A stretch of DNA of 61,241 nucleotides from Flavobacteriales bacterium (GCA_002862785.1 PKDZ01000050.1:1-61241); one strand, 5' to 3'. Shown: positions 36,732-46,368, counted from the stretch's first letter. Notes: a model not told the origin generated them from the letters alone. Translations and numbers: made by a program.

Positions 36732-37085
36732 TCAGCCCTTCAGAGCGGCGCGGGCGCCCTCCACGGACGCCTTGGCGGAACCGGCAAACACCGCATCGTC
36801 CGTCAACAGCACGGGGCGCTTGAGGAAGGTGTACTCCTCGATGATGAGGCGCCGGTAATCGGCCTCACCGAGGTCCATGTCCGCCAGTCCCATGGAGCGG
36901 AACTTCATGGCCCGGCGGCTGAACAGCGCCTCGTAGCTGCCGGCCCGGGCCTTCATCGCGTCCACTTCCTCGGCCGTCACACCGGAGGCCTTGATATCGC
37001 GAATCTCGGCCCCGCACGCGGCAGGCTGGAGGTCGGCGTCGATGCGCTGGCATGTCTTGCAGGTCGGGAGGGTGAAGAATTTCAT
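36732..37085 (-). CDS. ArsC/Spx-family thioredoxin-fold protein
   Basis: 117 residues. The N-terminal CKTC in TLPTCKTCQRIDADL is followed by the ArsC-like order (ITAEEVD-type helix as GVTAEEVDAMKARAGSYEALFS, then LIIEEYTFLKRPVLLTDD). True arsenate reductase activity is not shown; many members are YffB-like reductases of unknown substrate. It is 4 nt after the uridine kinase gene and 25 nt before EamA. Confidence 0.85.
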   Translation of the reverse strand: MKFFTLPTCKTCQRIDADLQPAACGAEIRDIKASGVTAEEVDAMKARAGSYEALFSRRAMKFRSMGLADMDLGEADYRRLIIEEYTFLKRPVLLTDDAVFAGSAKASVEGARAALKG

Positions 37086-37089
37086 GGGG

Positions 37090-37713
37090 TCAATCGTTCA
37101 GAAGGGTGTCGATGGCGGTGAGTGCGGGAGTCAGGTCGATGGGCACGTCGCGGTCATTGTCAACCACCACGTCGGCCAGATGTTGCACGGGCTCGAGATA
37201 GGTGAGATCCCCGGGACGGACGTGCCGGTCCCATTGGTACTGGATGATGTCCGGCGTCAGGCTCCGCTCGGCCTGGTCCCGAACCATGCGCCGGGCCAAC
37301 CGGCGCTCGGGCGTCGCGTGCACGAGAACAGACAAGTCAAGACGGGACCGGACCCCCTCATCATGGAGCATGAACAGACCGTCCAAGAAGACCAAGGGCA
37401 CCGCGGGAATGTGGAGCGGCTCCGGCTCGATCCCGGGTTGGTTGAAGGTGTAACTCTGGATGTGCAGGTCCCGGCCCGCCTTGAGTTGATCGAGGTCTCT
37501 CGCCAGCCGCTCCAGCGCGAGGGCACCGGGCACATCGAAGTTGGGCTCGCCTTCTCCGTCGCGCGGGACCTCGCCGATGGGCCGGTAATAGTCGTCCATG
37601 CGGAGGACGGCGGCCCGCACACCGTAGTGGTCGAGCAGTCGCCTAACGACGGTGCCCTTGCCGGAAGCACTGCCCCCAACCACGCCAACGATGTGGGTGC
37701 TGCGGTCAGCCAT
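37090..37713 (-). CDS. udk: Uridine kinase-family P-loop kinase
   Basis: 207 residues from the ATG at 37713. P-loop GGSASGKGTVVRRLLDHYG, a DDYYRP substrate motif, and VFLDGLFMLHD matching Walker B-type ExxG in the uridine/phosphoribulokinase family. It phosphorylates uridine or cytidine for nucleotide salvage. The longer frame to 37806 lies inside the GH3 gene. The start overlaps the GH3 stop by 8 nt. Confidence 0.9.
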   Translation of the reverse strand: MADRSTHIVGVVGGSASGKGTVVRRLLDHYGVRAAVLRMDDYYRPIGEVPRDGEGEPNFDVPGALALERLARDLDQLKAGRDLHIQSYTFNQPGIEPEPLHIPAVPLVFLDGLFMLHDEGVRSRLDLSVLVHATPERRLARRMVRDQAERSLTPDIIQYQWDRHVRPGDLTYLEPVQHLADVVVDNDRDVPIDLTPALTAIDTLLND

Positions 37714-39241
37714 GGCCCAAAAGCTGTTCGGCCATCGCCCGGTCGTTGGCGAGGCGCGGCACCTTGTTCTGCCCCCCGAGCTTGCCCCGGCGGGCCATGG
37801 CCTCATGGAAGGCCCCTTGAGGCAGCGGATTCAAGACCGCCGTGCGGAGCACCGATCCCGTGATCAGGTCCCGGTAATAGGGGTTGCGCTCCTGCAATTC
37901 GGCGTCCAGCGCTTGAGCAAAGGCCACCGGATTCGAAGGCACCTCCGCGAACTCCACAAACCACTCGTGGTACGGCAACCCTTCAGCAGGATTCACCTCC
38001 GGGGCCACATGGAATTCGACCACCTGACCGCCCTGGTCGGCCACGGCCTTGGCCATGGCCCCCTCCACCTCCTCAGCGATGACATGCTCTCCAAAGGCAC
38101 TCGTGAAATGCTTGATGCGCCCTGTCACGAGCACGCGGGCTGGTGCGAGCGACACGAAGCGGACCGTGTCTCCGATGTCGTACGCCCAGAGTCCGGCATT
38201 GGACGTGATCACCACGGCATAGTTGACCCCCATCTCAACCTCGCCGAGTCCGAGCCGGCGGGCATCGGGCTTTCCATGTTCATCGGCAGGAATGAACTCG
38301 AGGAACAGCCCGTCGGCCGCATTGACCAGAAGCCCCTCCCCCGGCTCCCCATCCTGGTAGGCGAGGAACCCCTCGCTGGCCGGATACGTCTCCACCCGCG
38401 GCACATCGCCCCCGATGAGCTCCCGAAACCGGTCGGCGTATGGCGCGTAGGCCACGCCGCCGAAAACAAAGAGCGAGAAATTCGGAAAGACCTCAAGGAC
38501 GTTGGCCTTGCCGGTATACTCCAACAGGCGCTCGAAGTACATCTGCACCCAAGAGGGAATCCCGCTGATCAGTCGCAGGTCCTCCCCCGCCGTCTCCCGG
38601 ACGATGGCGTCGACCTTTTCCTCCCAATCCTCAATGGTGTTCGTCTCCCAGGACGGCAGGCGGTTGCGCTGCAAATAAGACGGAATGTGGTGCGCCACGA
38701 TGCCACTGAGTCGGCCGAGTGGGACGCCGCCCTCAGTATCGGTCAGGGTCGGGCTGCCCTGCAAGAAAATCATCTTGCCCCCGACGAACTCGGCACTGCC
38801 CGTGCGAACGACATGGTGCAGGAGGGCTCGGCGAGCCGCCCCGATGTGGTTGGGCAAACTGTCCTCGGTCAAGGGGATGTATTTGGCGCCGGACGTGGTG
38901 CCCGAGGTCTTGCAGAAGTACTTCGGCAAACCGGGCCACAGGACGTCCCGCTCCCCGGACACGACCCGTTCGACGTAGCCCTTGAGCCCTTCATAGTCCC
39001 GCACGGGAACAGCCTTCCGAAAGGCGTCCGCTCTGGCCGCCGCATCCGGCAGGGCGGCAATCTCCGCAAACCCGTGGTCCCGACCGAAGGCGGTATCGGA
39101 TGCCTTCTTCAGCAAGTCGGAAAGCACCCGGTCCTGCGCCGCGGCGGGGTCGGCATTGCGCGCCCAATCCCGCCGGCGCTCCCGCGCAGCCCATGGGCGC
39201 GCCAAGCGGCCCTTCCATCCTCCTCCGGACGTGTTCGGCAT
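37706..39241 (-). CDS. GH3-family acyl-acid amido synthetase-like protein
   Basis: 511 residues. It belongs to the GH3 (auxin-responsive) adenylate-forming family: the ATP-binding motif FCKTSGTTSGAKYIPLTED, the acyl-binding core VFGGVAYAPYADRFRELIG and YPASEGFLAYQ, and TNAGLWAYDIGDTVRF-type C-terminal motifs (here TSNAGLWAYDIGDTVRF). Plant members join amino acids to hormones; substrates of bacterial members are mostly unknown. It leads the run GH3-udk-ArsC-like-EamA-nbaC. A near -7 box (TATCTTTC) ends 5 nt before the ATG. Confidence 0.9.
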   Translation of the reverse strand: MPNTSGGGWKGRLARPWAARERRRDWARNADPAAAQDRVLSDLLKKASDTAFGRDHGFAEIAALPDAAARADAFRKAVPVRDYEGLKGYVERVVSGERDVLWPGLPKYFCKTSGTTSGAKYIPLTEDSLPNHIGAARRALLHHVVRTGSAEFVGGKMIFLQGSPTLTDTEGGVPLGRLSGIVAHHIPSYLQRNRLPSWETNTIEDWEEKVDAIVRETAGEDLRLISGIPSWVQMYFERLLEYTGKANVLEVFPNFSLFVFGGVAYAPYADRFRELIGGDVPRVETYPASEGFLAYQDGEPGEGLLVNAADGLFLEFIPADEHGKPDARRLGLGEVEMGVNYAVVITSNAGLWAYDIGDTVRFVSLAPARVLVTGRIKHFTSAFGEHVIAEEVEGAMAKAVADQGGQVVEFHVAPEVNPAEGLPYHEWFVEFAEVPSNPVAFAQALDAELQERNPYYRDLITGSVLRTAVLNPLPQGAFHEAMARRGKLGGQNKVPRLANDRAMAEQLLGHG

Positions 39242-39246
39242 GGCCC

Positions 39247-39254
39247 GAAAGATA
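39247..39254 (-). promoter_or_regulatory. Possible -7 box 5 nt from the GH3 gene start
   Basis: Reads TATCTTTC on the minus strand (followed by G), one mismatch to TAnnTTTG. It ends 5 nt before the ATG at 39241, so it would give a leaderless or nearly leaderless mRNA. Confidence 0.35.
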
Positions 39255-39307
39255 GCGGCCCGCCCCCCATACAGGGAGCAGGCCGCCCACGTCTTGTCGA
39301 CGCGAAA

Positions 39308-41350
39308 TCAGTGCTGCACGCGCATCTTCTTGGTCACGCGAGCATCGCCGGTGAGCAAGGAGAAGGTGTACATGCCGTCTGCAAGGGCGGAAGCGTCATA
39401 CACCACCGTGTGCTCGCCGGCTGGGCGGGCACCGAGGTCAAGGACATCCACAAGGCGGCCCTGCAAGTCGCGGAGCTCGATCATGAAGTCCCCACCCCAA
39501 TCGGAGGTGAAGGTGAAGCGGGTCTCGCCATTGGTCGGGTTCGGGTAGTTGCCTTGGAGGTGGACGCCGTTGTACGCACCCAGCACGTCAACGCTGACCA
39601 CCGGGCAGGTGATGAGGCGGATGGCCGGGGTCGCCGTCTGGGACGTGAACCACACGAAGTCACCGCTGCCAGCCTGTTGGTAGATGATGGTGCTGTTGTC
39701 GGTGTCGCTGTTGCCGTTGCCGAGCACCGTCAACTGCTGGTCCTCCCAGTCGAATTCGGTGATGACCGCACCAGCATAGAAGCCGGGGGAAGCGAGTCCC
39801 GCGACGGACACCTCAATCTCGTCCTCGAAGGCGAGCGGGTAGTACACGGGATTGTCGGCGGAGCCGGCCCAATTGGCGTCGGAGGTGAACTCCGCGAACT
39901 CATAAGGGGAGTCGCTGAGGCCCACTTCGGGGTCCTGGTCAATCCAGCGAATCTCGAAGTCGATGCCAGAGGACAGGCTGGGTCCGAAGGCGACGGCAAG
40001 GCCGTATAGCGTGGATCCTTCGTTGTGGAAGGTGAAACGGTTGCCGTATCCCGTGGGCTCGTAGAACTCATTCTCGTCGTCGTAACGCGGTCCGAGCTCG
40101 ACGTCGAGGGTGCCGGCATTGTCGTGACCGAATTCGCACTCGGTGTACTCCATGTCCATCTCGAGGGAACCAGCGTCGGCCACGCTGTCGCTGGCCAGCG
40201 ACGCGCGCAGGGTGTACAGGCCCTCGGTCTCGGGCTCCCAGCCCGTGGCGATGTAGAGCGTGTCCTGCGGATTGGCCGGGCAGTTCTCATTGTTGGCAAA
40301 GGACGGCGCCGTGAATGGGTCCGTTGCGGTAGTGCTGAGCACCGTACCGGCCTCGTCGAGGACCTCCACGGTGATCACACAGTTTTCCTGATCAGCATAT
40401 CCGCTGTTGCGGTACAGCACGCCAGCGAGCACACCGCCGTCGGCCTCGGGGATGGCCTGGTCCATCGGCGTCACGCGGTACTCGAAGAGGAGGTACACAT
40501 CCCCGTTGGTGAGCTGCACGAGCTCGAGGTCGTTGGCGACCGGGTTGGCTTCAATGCGAATGTCGTCGATGCCCCAGTAGTAGTGGCTGTAGCCGGCCCC
40601 CGTGGTCGGGTTCTGACGGTAGGCGAAGCGAATGTTCACCGCGGCCTCACCGGCTGCAGCGCAGCTGATGTCCAGCCCGGTCACCAGCGGGTTGGCACTG
40701 GCCGAGTTGGCGGACGGGATGAAGGTGCCGCCGGCCTCGAAGGACGTCCACGTCGAACCGCCGTCTGTGCTCACCTCCACGAAAATGGGGATGAACGGGT
40801 AGCAGCAGTAGCGGAGGTACTGGTCCCAGGTGATGACCACGCTTTCCAGCTCGGTCATGTCCAGGGTCGGAAGGTTGAGGTAACCCTCGGTATCCTCCAC
40901 TCCGCTGGAGATGGGGGTGTTGTAGTAATCGCAGTCGAAGACCATCCAGCCGTTGTCGGCGGTCTCGCTGTTCAGCGCACCGATGTTGGTGCTGAATTCG
41001 CCGGCGGGCGGCTGGACACCAGACGCCGTGGCATCTTGGTAATATCCGTCGCCGGAGGCGTCGACATACTGCCAGATTGTGCCGTCGGGGCTCGTGTCCT
41101 CCACGGTCAGGGCGCCGTAGCCATTGTTGCCGGCAAAGCCGTTGGCGAAGTCCTCGTGGAAGAAGATGATGGTGGAATCACCACCGCCACGCAGGCCCTC
41201 GGCCTCAGCGCGCATGATCTCCTCCAGTCCGAGGAGGCGGCTCGTTTCGAGCTCCTGCTCCGTGGCCTTGCGGGGGAGTTCCGTGGCCAGCTGGGCGGAG
41301 ACTTGGAAGGCCACGAGGATGCACGCGGCCAGGGTAAGAATGTGCTTCAT
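39308..41350 (-). CDS. T9SS-exported protein with choice-of-anchor J/MAM-like domain
   Basis: 680 residues from the ATG at 41350. Signal peptide MKHILTLAACILVAFQVSAQ. A cleaved-adhesin/choice-of-anchor-J type domain occupies about 60-270 (FHEDFANGFAGNN, VEVSTDGGSTWTSF, YYWGIDDIRIEAN). A beta-rich middle follows, then a type-A T9SS tail (VHLQGNYPNPTNGETRFTF, LRDLQGRLVDVLDLG, ADGMYTFSLLTG). Probable surface-bound or secreted protein; no enzymatic motif was recognised. The next gene upstream has the same architecture. Confidence 0.85.
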   Translation of the reverse strand: MKHILTLAACILVAFQVSAQLATELPRKATEQELETSRLLGLEEIMRAEAEGLRGGGDSTIIFFHEDFANGFAGNNGYGALTVEDTSPDGTIWQYVDASGDGYYQDATASGVQPPAGEFSTNIGALNSETADNGWMVFDCDYYNTPISSGVEDTEGYLNLPTLDMTELESVVITWDQYLRYCCYPFIPIFVEVSTDGGSTWTSFEAGGTFIPSANSASANPLVTGLDISCAAAGEAAVNIRFAYRQNPTTGAGYSHYYWGIDDIRIEANPVANDLELVQLTNGDVYLLFEYRVTPMDQAIPEADGGVLAGVLYRNSGYADQENCVITVEVLDEAGTVLSTTATDPFTAPSFANNENCPANPQDTLYIATGWEPETEGLYTLRASLASDSVADAGSLEMDMEYTECEFGHDNAGTLDVELGPRYDDENEFYEPTGYGNRFTFHNEGSTLYGLAVAFGPSLSSGIDFEIRWIDQDPEVGLSDSPYEFAEFTSDANWAGSADNPVYYPLAFEDEIEVSVAGLASPGFYAGAVITEFDWEDQQLTVLGNGNSDTDNSTIIYQQAGSGDFVWFTSQTATPAIRLITCPVVSVDVLGAYNGVHLQGNYPNPTNGETRFTFTSDWGGDFMIELRDLQGRLVDVLDLGARPAGEHTVVYDASALADGMYTFSLLTGDARVTKKMRVQH

Positions 41351-41417
41351 GATGTGAGTTGGGTGGCCAAAATAACCCGTGGGTGCCGTTCCACATTGCT
41401 TGAGGCGTCCAGAGATG

Positions 41418-41444
41418 AAAAAGGGGGCCGCAATGGCCCCCCTT
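41418..41444 (-). terminator. Intrinsic terminator after the upstream T9SS cargo gene
   Basis: GGGGGCC (41423-41429), loop GCAAT, GGCCCCC (41435-41441). On the minus strand it is followed by CTTTTTC. It lies 25 nt beyond the stop of the gene at 41469-43421, separating it from the next cargo gene. Stem and loop resemble the hairpin before rimP. Confidence 0.8.
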
Positions 41445-41468
41445 TCCAGAATCACGTGGGTGATTGAA

Positions 41469-43421
41469 TTACTTGATGATCAGCTTCCGCGTGGCGCGTG
41501 CACCGTCCACCGTGATGGTGTAGGTGTACATGCCGGCCGTGAGGCCCTCGAGGTCGAGGACGGCACGCTGAGTTCCGGCGAGCTGGACCCCGAGGTCCAT
41601 GCGGCGCACAATGGAACCGGTCATGCTGGTTACTTCGAAGGTCACCTCAGCCGCAGCATCGAGCGTGTAGTCGATGCGGGTGTTGCCAGTGGCGGGGTTC
41701 GGGTAAGCCCGTCCGAGCTGGAAGCCTTCGCCGGCAACGTTGTCCACGCTCATGGTGGTGGTGGCGTCCGGGTTCAGGTTCAGGCGGACCATGGGACAGT
41801 TCGTGGTGTAGTACCAGTCGTAGGCGCTGCCCGTACCGAACGGACCGTAGATGAAGACGGTCTGGGCGTACTGAGGGGTGCTCGTTCCGATCTGGACGTT
41901 GTCACCACCGAGGTGCTCGAAGCAGGCCATGAGGGCCTCACCCGAGAACGCCTCGTACGGCTCCTCGAGGGCGAAGGTGTACCAGGACACCTCGCCGTCG
42001 CCGCTGTTCAGGAAGTCGGCCTCGAGCTGCACCTCCTCGGAGGTGGAGATGAGTCCGTCGTACTGGCCGCCGCCGTTGTTCCACTCGACCCAGTCGAAGA
42101 GGTGGCAAACCACCTCAGCGCCCACGTCGGAGCCGTCCATGATGGCCACGTCGATGCCGTAAATGGTCATGTCGTTCACCACGTCGTACGGCACACCGGC
42201 AATGAAGTCCACGGTACCGTCGGCCGGCGTCTGGCCCACGAAGTCGCCATTGTCACGGCCGTACTGGAACTCGACCACGTCGATGGACTGCTGGGCGAGG
42301 TTGTCCTCCGGGTACTCGTCTGTGCTGTCAGCAGCCACGGAGTAGTCGAAGGTGTAGGTGCCCTGTCCACCGGCGGCCCAACCCTGTACGCGGAGCGTGT
42401 CGGTCTGGCCGTAGGCGATGTCCATGGCGTCGCTCGTGCCACCGTCAGCCTCGCTGCCGTTGACGGCCACCGTCAGGGTGGCGTTCGTCTGCACAGCGGT
42501 ACCGAGACCGGTCACGGCCACGGCGAGGTCGAGGGCGGGGAGCTGGCTCTCGGGCCACACCTGGGCCTCCCAGAGACCGGTGGTGAGGTAGTCCGTGAAG
42601 CTCACGTAGTCGGCAATGCGGAGGTCGTTGGCCGGGGTGTCGAAGGCCACGAAGTCATCGATCATCCAGGCGTAGCCCCACTGACCGACCCAGCGCCACC
42701 GGAAGTAGACGGTGGACTCGTCACCAGCGATGTCGCCGATGTCGAAGCGGATGGTGGTCGGGTTGTCGGTCTCGTCCGCGCGCTCGAACGTCGGGAAGAC
42801 CTCGTAGCGGGCGGTGAGGGTATCATCGCCGATGACCACATAGCCCTCTTCCTCTTCGAGGGTTTCGGGATCAGGCCAGTTCACACCGTCCAAGGAGACC
42901 TCGAGGTAGCAGCGCTCGATGTCGGTGGTGTTGTCCCAGCAGCGGTAGCGGTTCTCGAACTCGACCGTCACGAAGGGATGACCGGTGAAGTCCACCGGAT
43001 CGTCGATGGTGAACCAGCAGTTCTCAACCCAGCTGGCGGCGTAGTTCTCCTCGGCGCCGAAGAGGTCGGAGTCGACCATCACGTAACCGTCGTCGGCCGT
43101 CGTGAAGTTGGGGTCCGGAGCGGGGGAGTTGGCGGTACCGCCAGCCCAGCCGTTGTACGGTCCGGAGGGACCCTCATCGGTGCACTCGAAGTTGATGCCG
43201 TCGATGTAATCGGTGTAGCCCTCGTCGTAGGCGTTGGTGAAGGTAATGTTGGAACAATCCCCGAAGGTGTTCTGGTAGATGATGTCGCGCGTGTAGTCGA
43301 CATGCGTGCCTTCCATGATGCGGGAAGTCACGGCACGGCCGGCGTATTCGCGGACCGGTGCCTGAGCGAAGGCGAAGCTCATCGTGAGCATCGCGAAGAC
43401 CATAGTGTAGAGGTGCTTCAT
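41469..43421 (-). CDS. T9SS-exported protein with choice-of-anchor J-like domain
   Basis: 650 residues from the ATG at 43421. Signal peptide MKHLYTMVFAMLTMSFAFAQ. A jelly-roll domain follows (about 65-270), with YLEVSLDGVNWPD and WGYAWMIDDFVAFD. A CARDB-like section with NDLRIADYVSF comes next, then a C-terminal type-A sorting tail (LGRAYPNPATGNTRIDY, GSIVRRMDLG, TAGMYTYTITVDG, ending KLIIK). It is likely a surface or secreted protein with no catalytic motif seen. The frame is open to 43655 but that part overlaps gcvP and the promoter. Confidence 0.85.
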   Translation of the reverse strand: MKHLYTMVFAMLTMSFAFAQAPVREYAGRAVTSRIMEGTHVDYTRDIIYQNTFGDCSNITFTNAYDEGYTDYIDGINFECTDEGPSGPYNGWAGGTANSPAPDPNFTTADDGYVMVDSDLFGAEENYAASWVENCWFTIDDPVDFTGHPFVTVEFENRYRCWDNTTDIERCYLEVSLDGVNWPDPETLEEEEGYVVIGDDTLTARYEVFPTFERADETDNPTTIRFDIGDIAGDESTVYFRWRWVGQWGYAWMIDDFVAFDTPANDLRIADYVSFTDYLTTGLWEAQVWPESQLPALDLAVAVTGLGTAVQTNATLTVAVNGSEADGGTSDAMDIAYGQTDTLRVQGWAAGGQGTYTFDYSVAADSTDEYPEDNLAQQSIDVVEFQYGRDNGDFVGQTPADGTVDFIAGVPYDVVNDMTIYGIDVAIMDGSDVGAEVVCHLFDWVEWNNGGGQYDGLISTSEEVQLEADFLNSGDGEVSWYTFALEEPYEAFSGEALMACFEHLGGDNVQIGTSTPQYAQTVFIYGPFGTGSAYDWYYTTNCPMVRLNLNPDATTTMSVDNVAGEGFQLGRAYPNPATGNTRIDYTLDAAAEVTFEVTSMTGSIVRRMDLGVQLAGTQRAVLDLEGLTAGMYTYTITVDGARATRKLIIK

Positions 43422-43446
43422 TCTGTGTGGAGTTGGATTCGTTCGG

Positions 43447-43454
43447 CAAATATA
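43447..43454 (-). promoter_or_regulatory. -7 box for the T9SS cargo gene at 41469-43421
   Basis: Reads TATATTTG on the minus strand, an exact TAnnTTTG. A TTG at 43479-43477 is 22 nt upstream, within the usual range for the -33 element. The ATG is 25 nt downstream. Best promoter in the window because both elements are present. Confidence 0.55.
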
Positions 43455-43489
43455 GCCCGCGAACCCACCGCACACGCAATGTCCGCGCC

Positions 43490-46348
43490 TCAGACGCCCA
43501 ACGGCTCGGTGTAGAGTTCCACGCTGGGACAGGTGCAGACGAGGTTCCGATCCCCGTGCGCATTGTCCACGCGGGCCGCGGCTGGCCAGAATTTCCGCTC
43601 CCGCATCACCGGCACAGGATACGCCGCCTCTTCCCGCGTGTAGCTGTGGGTCCATTCCGAAGCGGTCAACTCGGCTGCAGTGTGTGGAGACATCCGAACG
43701 GGGTTGTCCTCGCGGTCAAGCCGCCCCTCCTCGATGGCCCGGATTTCCTCCCGGATGGCCACCATGGCCTCCACAAAGCGGTCCAGTTCATCCAGCGATT
43801 CGCTCTCCGTCGGTTCGATCATCAGCGTGCCCGCCACCGGCCAGCTGACCGTGGGCGCGTGGAATCCATAATCAATGAGGCGCTTGGCGATGTCCGTCAC
43901 CTCAATGCCCGCACTGGCCTTGAACGGCCGACAATCGATGATCATCTCATGGGCCACGTTGCCCGCATTGCCCTTGTACAGCACATCATAGTGCCCCTCG
44001 AGCTTGGCACGCAGGTAGTTGGCGTTGAGGATCGCCACCTCCGTGCTCCGCTTCAGCCCCTCGGGACCGAGCAGACGGACGTAGGCGTAAGAAATCAAGT
44101 GGATCAAGGCGCTACCAAACGGGGCTCCACTGACTGGGTCAATGGCCTCGTCGCCTCCGACCGCGTCGAGCGGATGGCCCGGCAGGAACGGCACGAGGTG
44201 CTCCGCCACCCCGATTGGACCGACCCCCGGTCCTCCCCCACCGTGGGGAATGGCGAAGGTCTTGTGGAGGTTGAGGTGACAGACGTCCGCTCCAATGCGG
44301 CCGGGACTGGTCAGGCCCACCTGGGCATTCATGTTGGCCCCATCCATGTAGATCTGGCCCCCATGCTCGTGCACGGTCTTGGTGACCTCGAGGATGTGGT
44401 CCTCAAACACCCCATGCGTAGACGGGTAGGTGATCATCAGGGCGCCGAGGCGGTCGGCGTGCTCGGCGGCTTTCTCCTTCAGCTCGTCGAGGTTGATGTT
44501 GCCGTGCTTGTCACATCCGATCACGACGACCTTCATGCCGCACATGACCGCGGAGGCGGGGTTGGTGCCGTGGGCGGAAGACGGAATGAGGCAGATGTCC
44601 CGATGGGATTCGCCGCGGGCGGCATGATAGGCGCGGATGACGAGCAATCCGGTGTATTCCCCTTGCGCCCCGCTGTTGGGCTGCAGGCTCATGCCCGAGA
44701 ACCCGGTGATTTCGCAGAGGTACCGCTGAAGGTCGGCAATCATTTCGCGGGTTCCGGCGGCCTGCTCCGGCGGGCAGAAGGGATGCAACTGAGCGAACGG
44801 CGCCCAGCCAATCGGAAGCAACTGCGTGGCCGAATTCAGCTTCATGGTGCACGACCCGAGCGGAATCATCGCATGGGTCAGCGACAGGTCCTTGTTCTCG
44901 AGGTGCTTGAGGTACCGCATCATGGCGGTCTCCGAGCGGTGGCTATTGAACACCGGGTGATGCAGGAAGTCCACGGCGCGGGTCATCCCGTTGAGCGGCG
45001 AGGCCACACTGCCCGGCGCGGGCACGGTCTGGAATCCGAGCACCTCGCAGAGGTCAGAGAAGTCGAGGGGAAGTGTACACTCGTGGAAGGCGACCCCCAC
45101 GTGAACCCCATCGGGGAAATACCGCAGGTTGATGCGCTTGCGCTGGGCCCGCTCCATGACGGCTCCGATGTCCTCCATGGCGAAAACCACCGTATCGAAG
45201 AACCGGCCATGGACCGGCTCAACACCGGCCGCCCGGCCTGCCTCGGCGAGGGCGGTGGCCCAGACGTGCACGCGCTCGGCGATGCGGCGCAGTCCGTCGG
45301 GACCATGGTAAACGGCGTACATGCTGGCCATGACGGCGAGCAGGCTTTGGGCCGTGCAGATGTTGGAGGTCGCCTTGTCGCGGCGGATGTGCTGCTCCCG
45401 GGTCTGGAGGGCCATGCGGTAGGCCACGTTGCCCATCCGGTCCACGGAGGCGCCGATCACGCGACCCGGCACATTGCGCTTGAAATCGAGGCGCGTGGCG
45501 AAGAAAGCGGCGTGCGGGCCTCCGTAGCCCATCGGAACGCCGAAACGCTGGCTGTTGCCGACGACCACGTCCGCGCCCATCGATCCGGGCGACTGGACAA
45601 GGGCACAGGCGAGCAAATCCGTGGCCACAACGACCCGGATCTCCATCGCGTGGGCCTTGGTGATCGTGTCGGCCAGCGGCTCAACCCGGCCTTGGTCATC
45701 CGGGTACTGAACGAAGAGGCCGAAGGTGGTGTCGTCGAGTCCGAGATCGGAGTCCGGACGCTGTTCGATGTCGATGCCGAGGTGGGCCGCCCGAGACCGA
45801 AGCACAGCCCATATCTGTGGGAACACCCCATCGGACACGACGAATCGGTTCACCCCGGCCTTGGCGGCCTTGCGACTCCGGGCGTTGAACAGCATCGTCA
45901 TGGCCTCAGCCGCCGCGGTCGCCTCATCGAGCAGACTGGCATTGGCCAGCTCCATGCCCGTCAGCTCGCAGACCATGGTCTGGAAATTCAGCAACGCCTC
46001 CAAACGACCCTGGGCAATCTCCGCCTGATAGGGCGTGTAGGCCGTGTACCAGCCTGGGTTCTCCATGACGTTGCGGCGGATCACACTGGGCACCTCCGTC
46101 GGGTGGTATCCCATGCCGATGTGGTTGCGGAACAGCGTGTTCTTCGAGGCCACCTGGTCGATGTGCTCGAGGTAGGCCGACTCGGACATCGCCTCCGGCA
46201 GGGCCATCGGGCCCTCGCTCAGGATGGCTTGAGGCACGGTCCTCGCAATGAGGGCGGCCATGGAGTCGTGGCCAGTGGCCGACAACATGTTGATCTGTTC
46301 TTCCTCCCTCGGACCGAGGTGACGTTGGACGAATGCTCCGGATGCCAT
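43490..46348 (-). CDS. gcvP: Glycine dehydrogenase (decarboxylating), P protein
   Basis: PLP enzyme of the glycine cleavage system. 952 residues as a single long chain (GcvPA+PB fused). The PLP-binding lysine lies in CHLNLHKTFAIPHGGGGPG; the glycine-rich loop and the N-terminal half (VFPQIWAVLRSRAAHLGID) are typical. N-terminal RHLGPREEEQINMLSATG is the standard P-protein opening. gcvT and gcvH are not in the window. Confidence 0.97.
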   Translation of the reverse strand: MASGAFVQRHLGPREEEQINMLSATGHDSMAALIARTVPQAILSEGPMALPEAMSESAYLEHIDQVASKNTLFRNHIGMGYHPTEVPSVIRRNVMENPGWYTAYTPYQAEIAQGRLEALLNFQTMVCELTGMELANASLLDEATAAAEAMTMLFNARSRKAAKAGVNRFVVSDGVFPQIWAVLRSRAAHLGIDIEQRPDSDLGLDDTTFGLFVQYPDDQGRVEPLADTITKAHAMEIRVVVATDLLACALVQSPGSMGADVVVGNSQRFGVPMGYGGPHAAFFATRLDFKRNVPGRVIGASVDRMGNVAYRMALQTREQHIRRDKATSNICTAQSLLAVMASMYAVYHGPDGLRRIAERVHVWATALAEAGRAAGVEPVHGRFFDTVVFAMEDIGAVMERAQRKRINLRYFPDGVHVGVAFHECTLPLDFSDLCEVLGFQTVPAPGSVASPLNGMTRAVDFLHHPVFNSHRSETAMMRYLKHLENKDLSLTHAMIPLGSCTMKLNSATQLLPIGWAPFAQLHPFCPPEQAAGTREMIADLQRYLCEITGFSGMSLQPNSGAQGEYTGLLVIRAYHAARGESHRDICLIPSSAHGTNPASAVMCGMKVVVIGCDKHGNINLDELKEKAAEHADRLGALMITYPSTHGVFEDHILEVTKTVHEHGGQIYMDGANMNAQVGLTSPGRIGADVCHLNLHKTFAIPHGGGGPGVGPIGVAEHLVPFLPGHPLDAVGGDEAIDPVSGAPFGSALIHLISYAYVRLLGPEGLKRSTEVAILNANYLRAKLEGHYDVLYKGNAGNVAHEMIIDCRPFKASAGIEVTDIAKRLIDYGFHAPTVSWPVAGTLMIEPTESESLDELDRFVEAMVAIREEIRAIEEGRLDREDNPVRMSPHTAAELTASEWTHSYTREEAAYPVPVMRERKFWPAAARVDNAHGDRNLVCTCPSVELYTEPLGV

Positions 46349-46368
46349 GCGCTATGTGGTGGAAAAGG

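Noticed and set aside
36732-37085. Arsenic resistance gene
   Set aside because: Only one ArsC-like thioredoxin fold with CxxC and no ars neighbours; arsenate reductase activity cannot be claimed.
39255-39307. GCGGCC/GGCCGC inverted repeat after the T9SS gene as a terminator
   Set aside because: The arms are short with a loop over 20 nt and no T run follows; it overlaps the GH3 promoter region.
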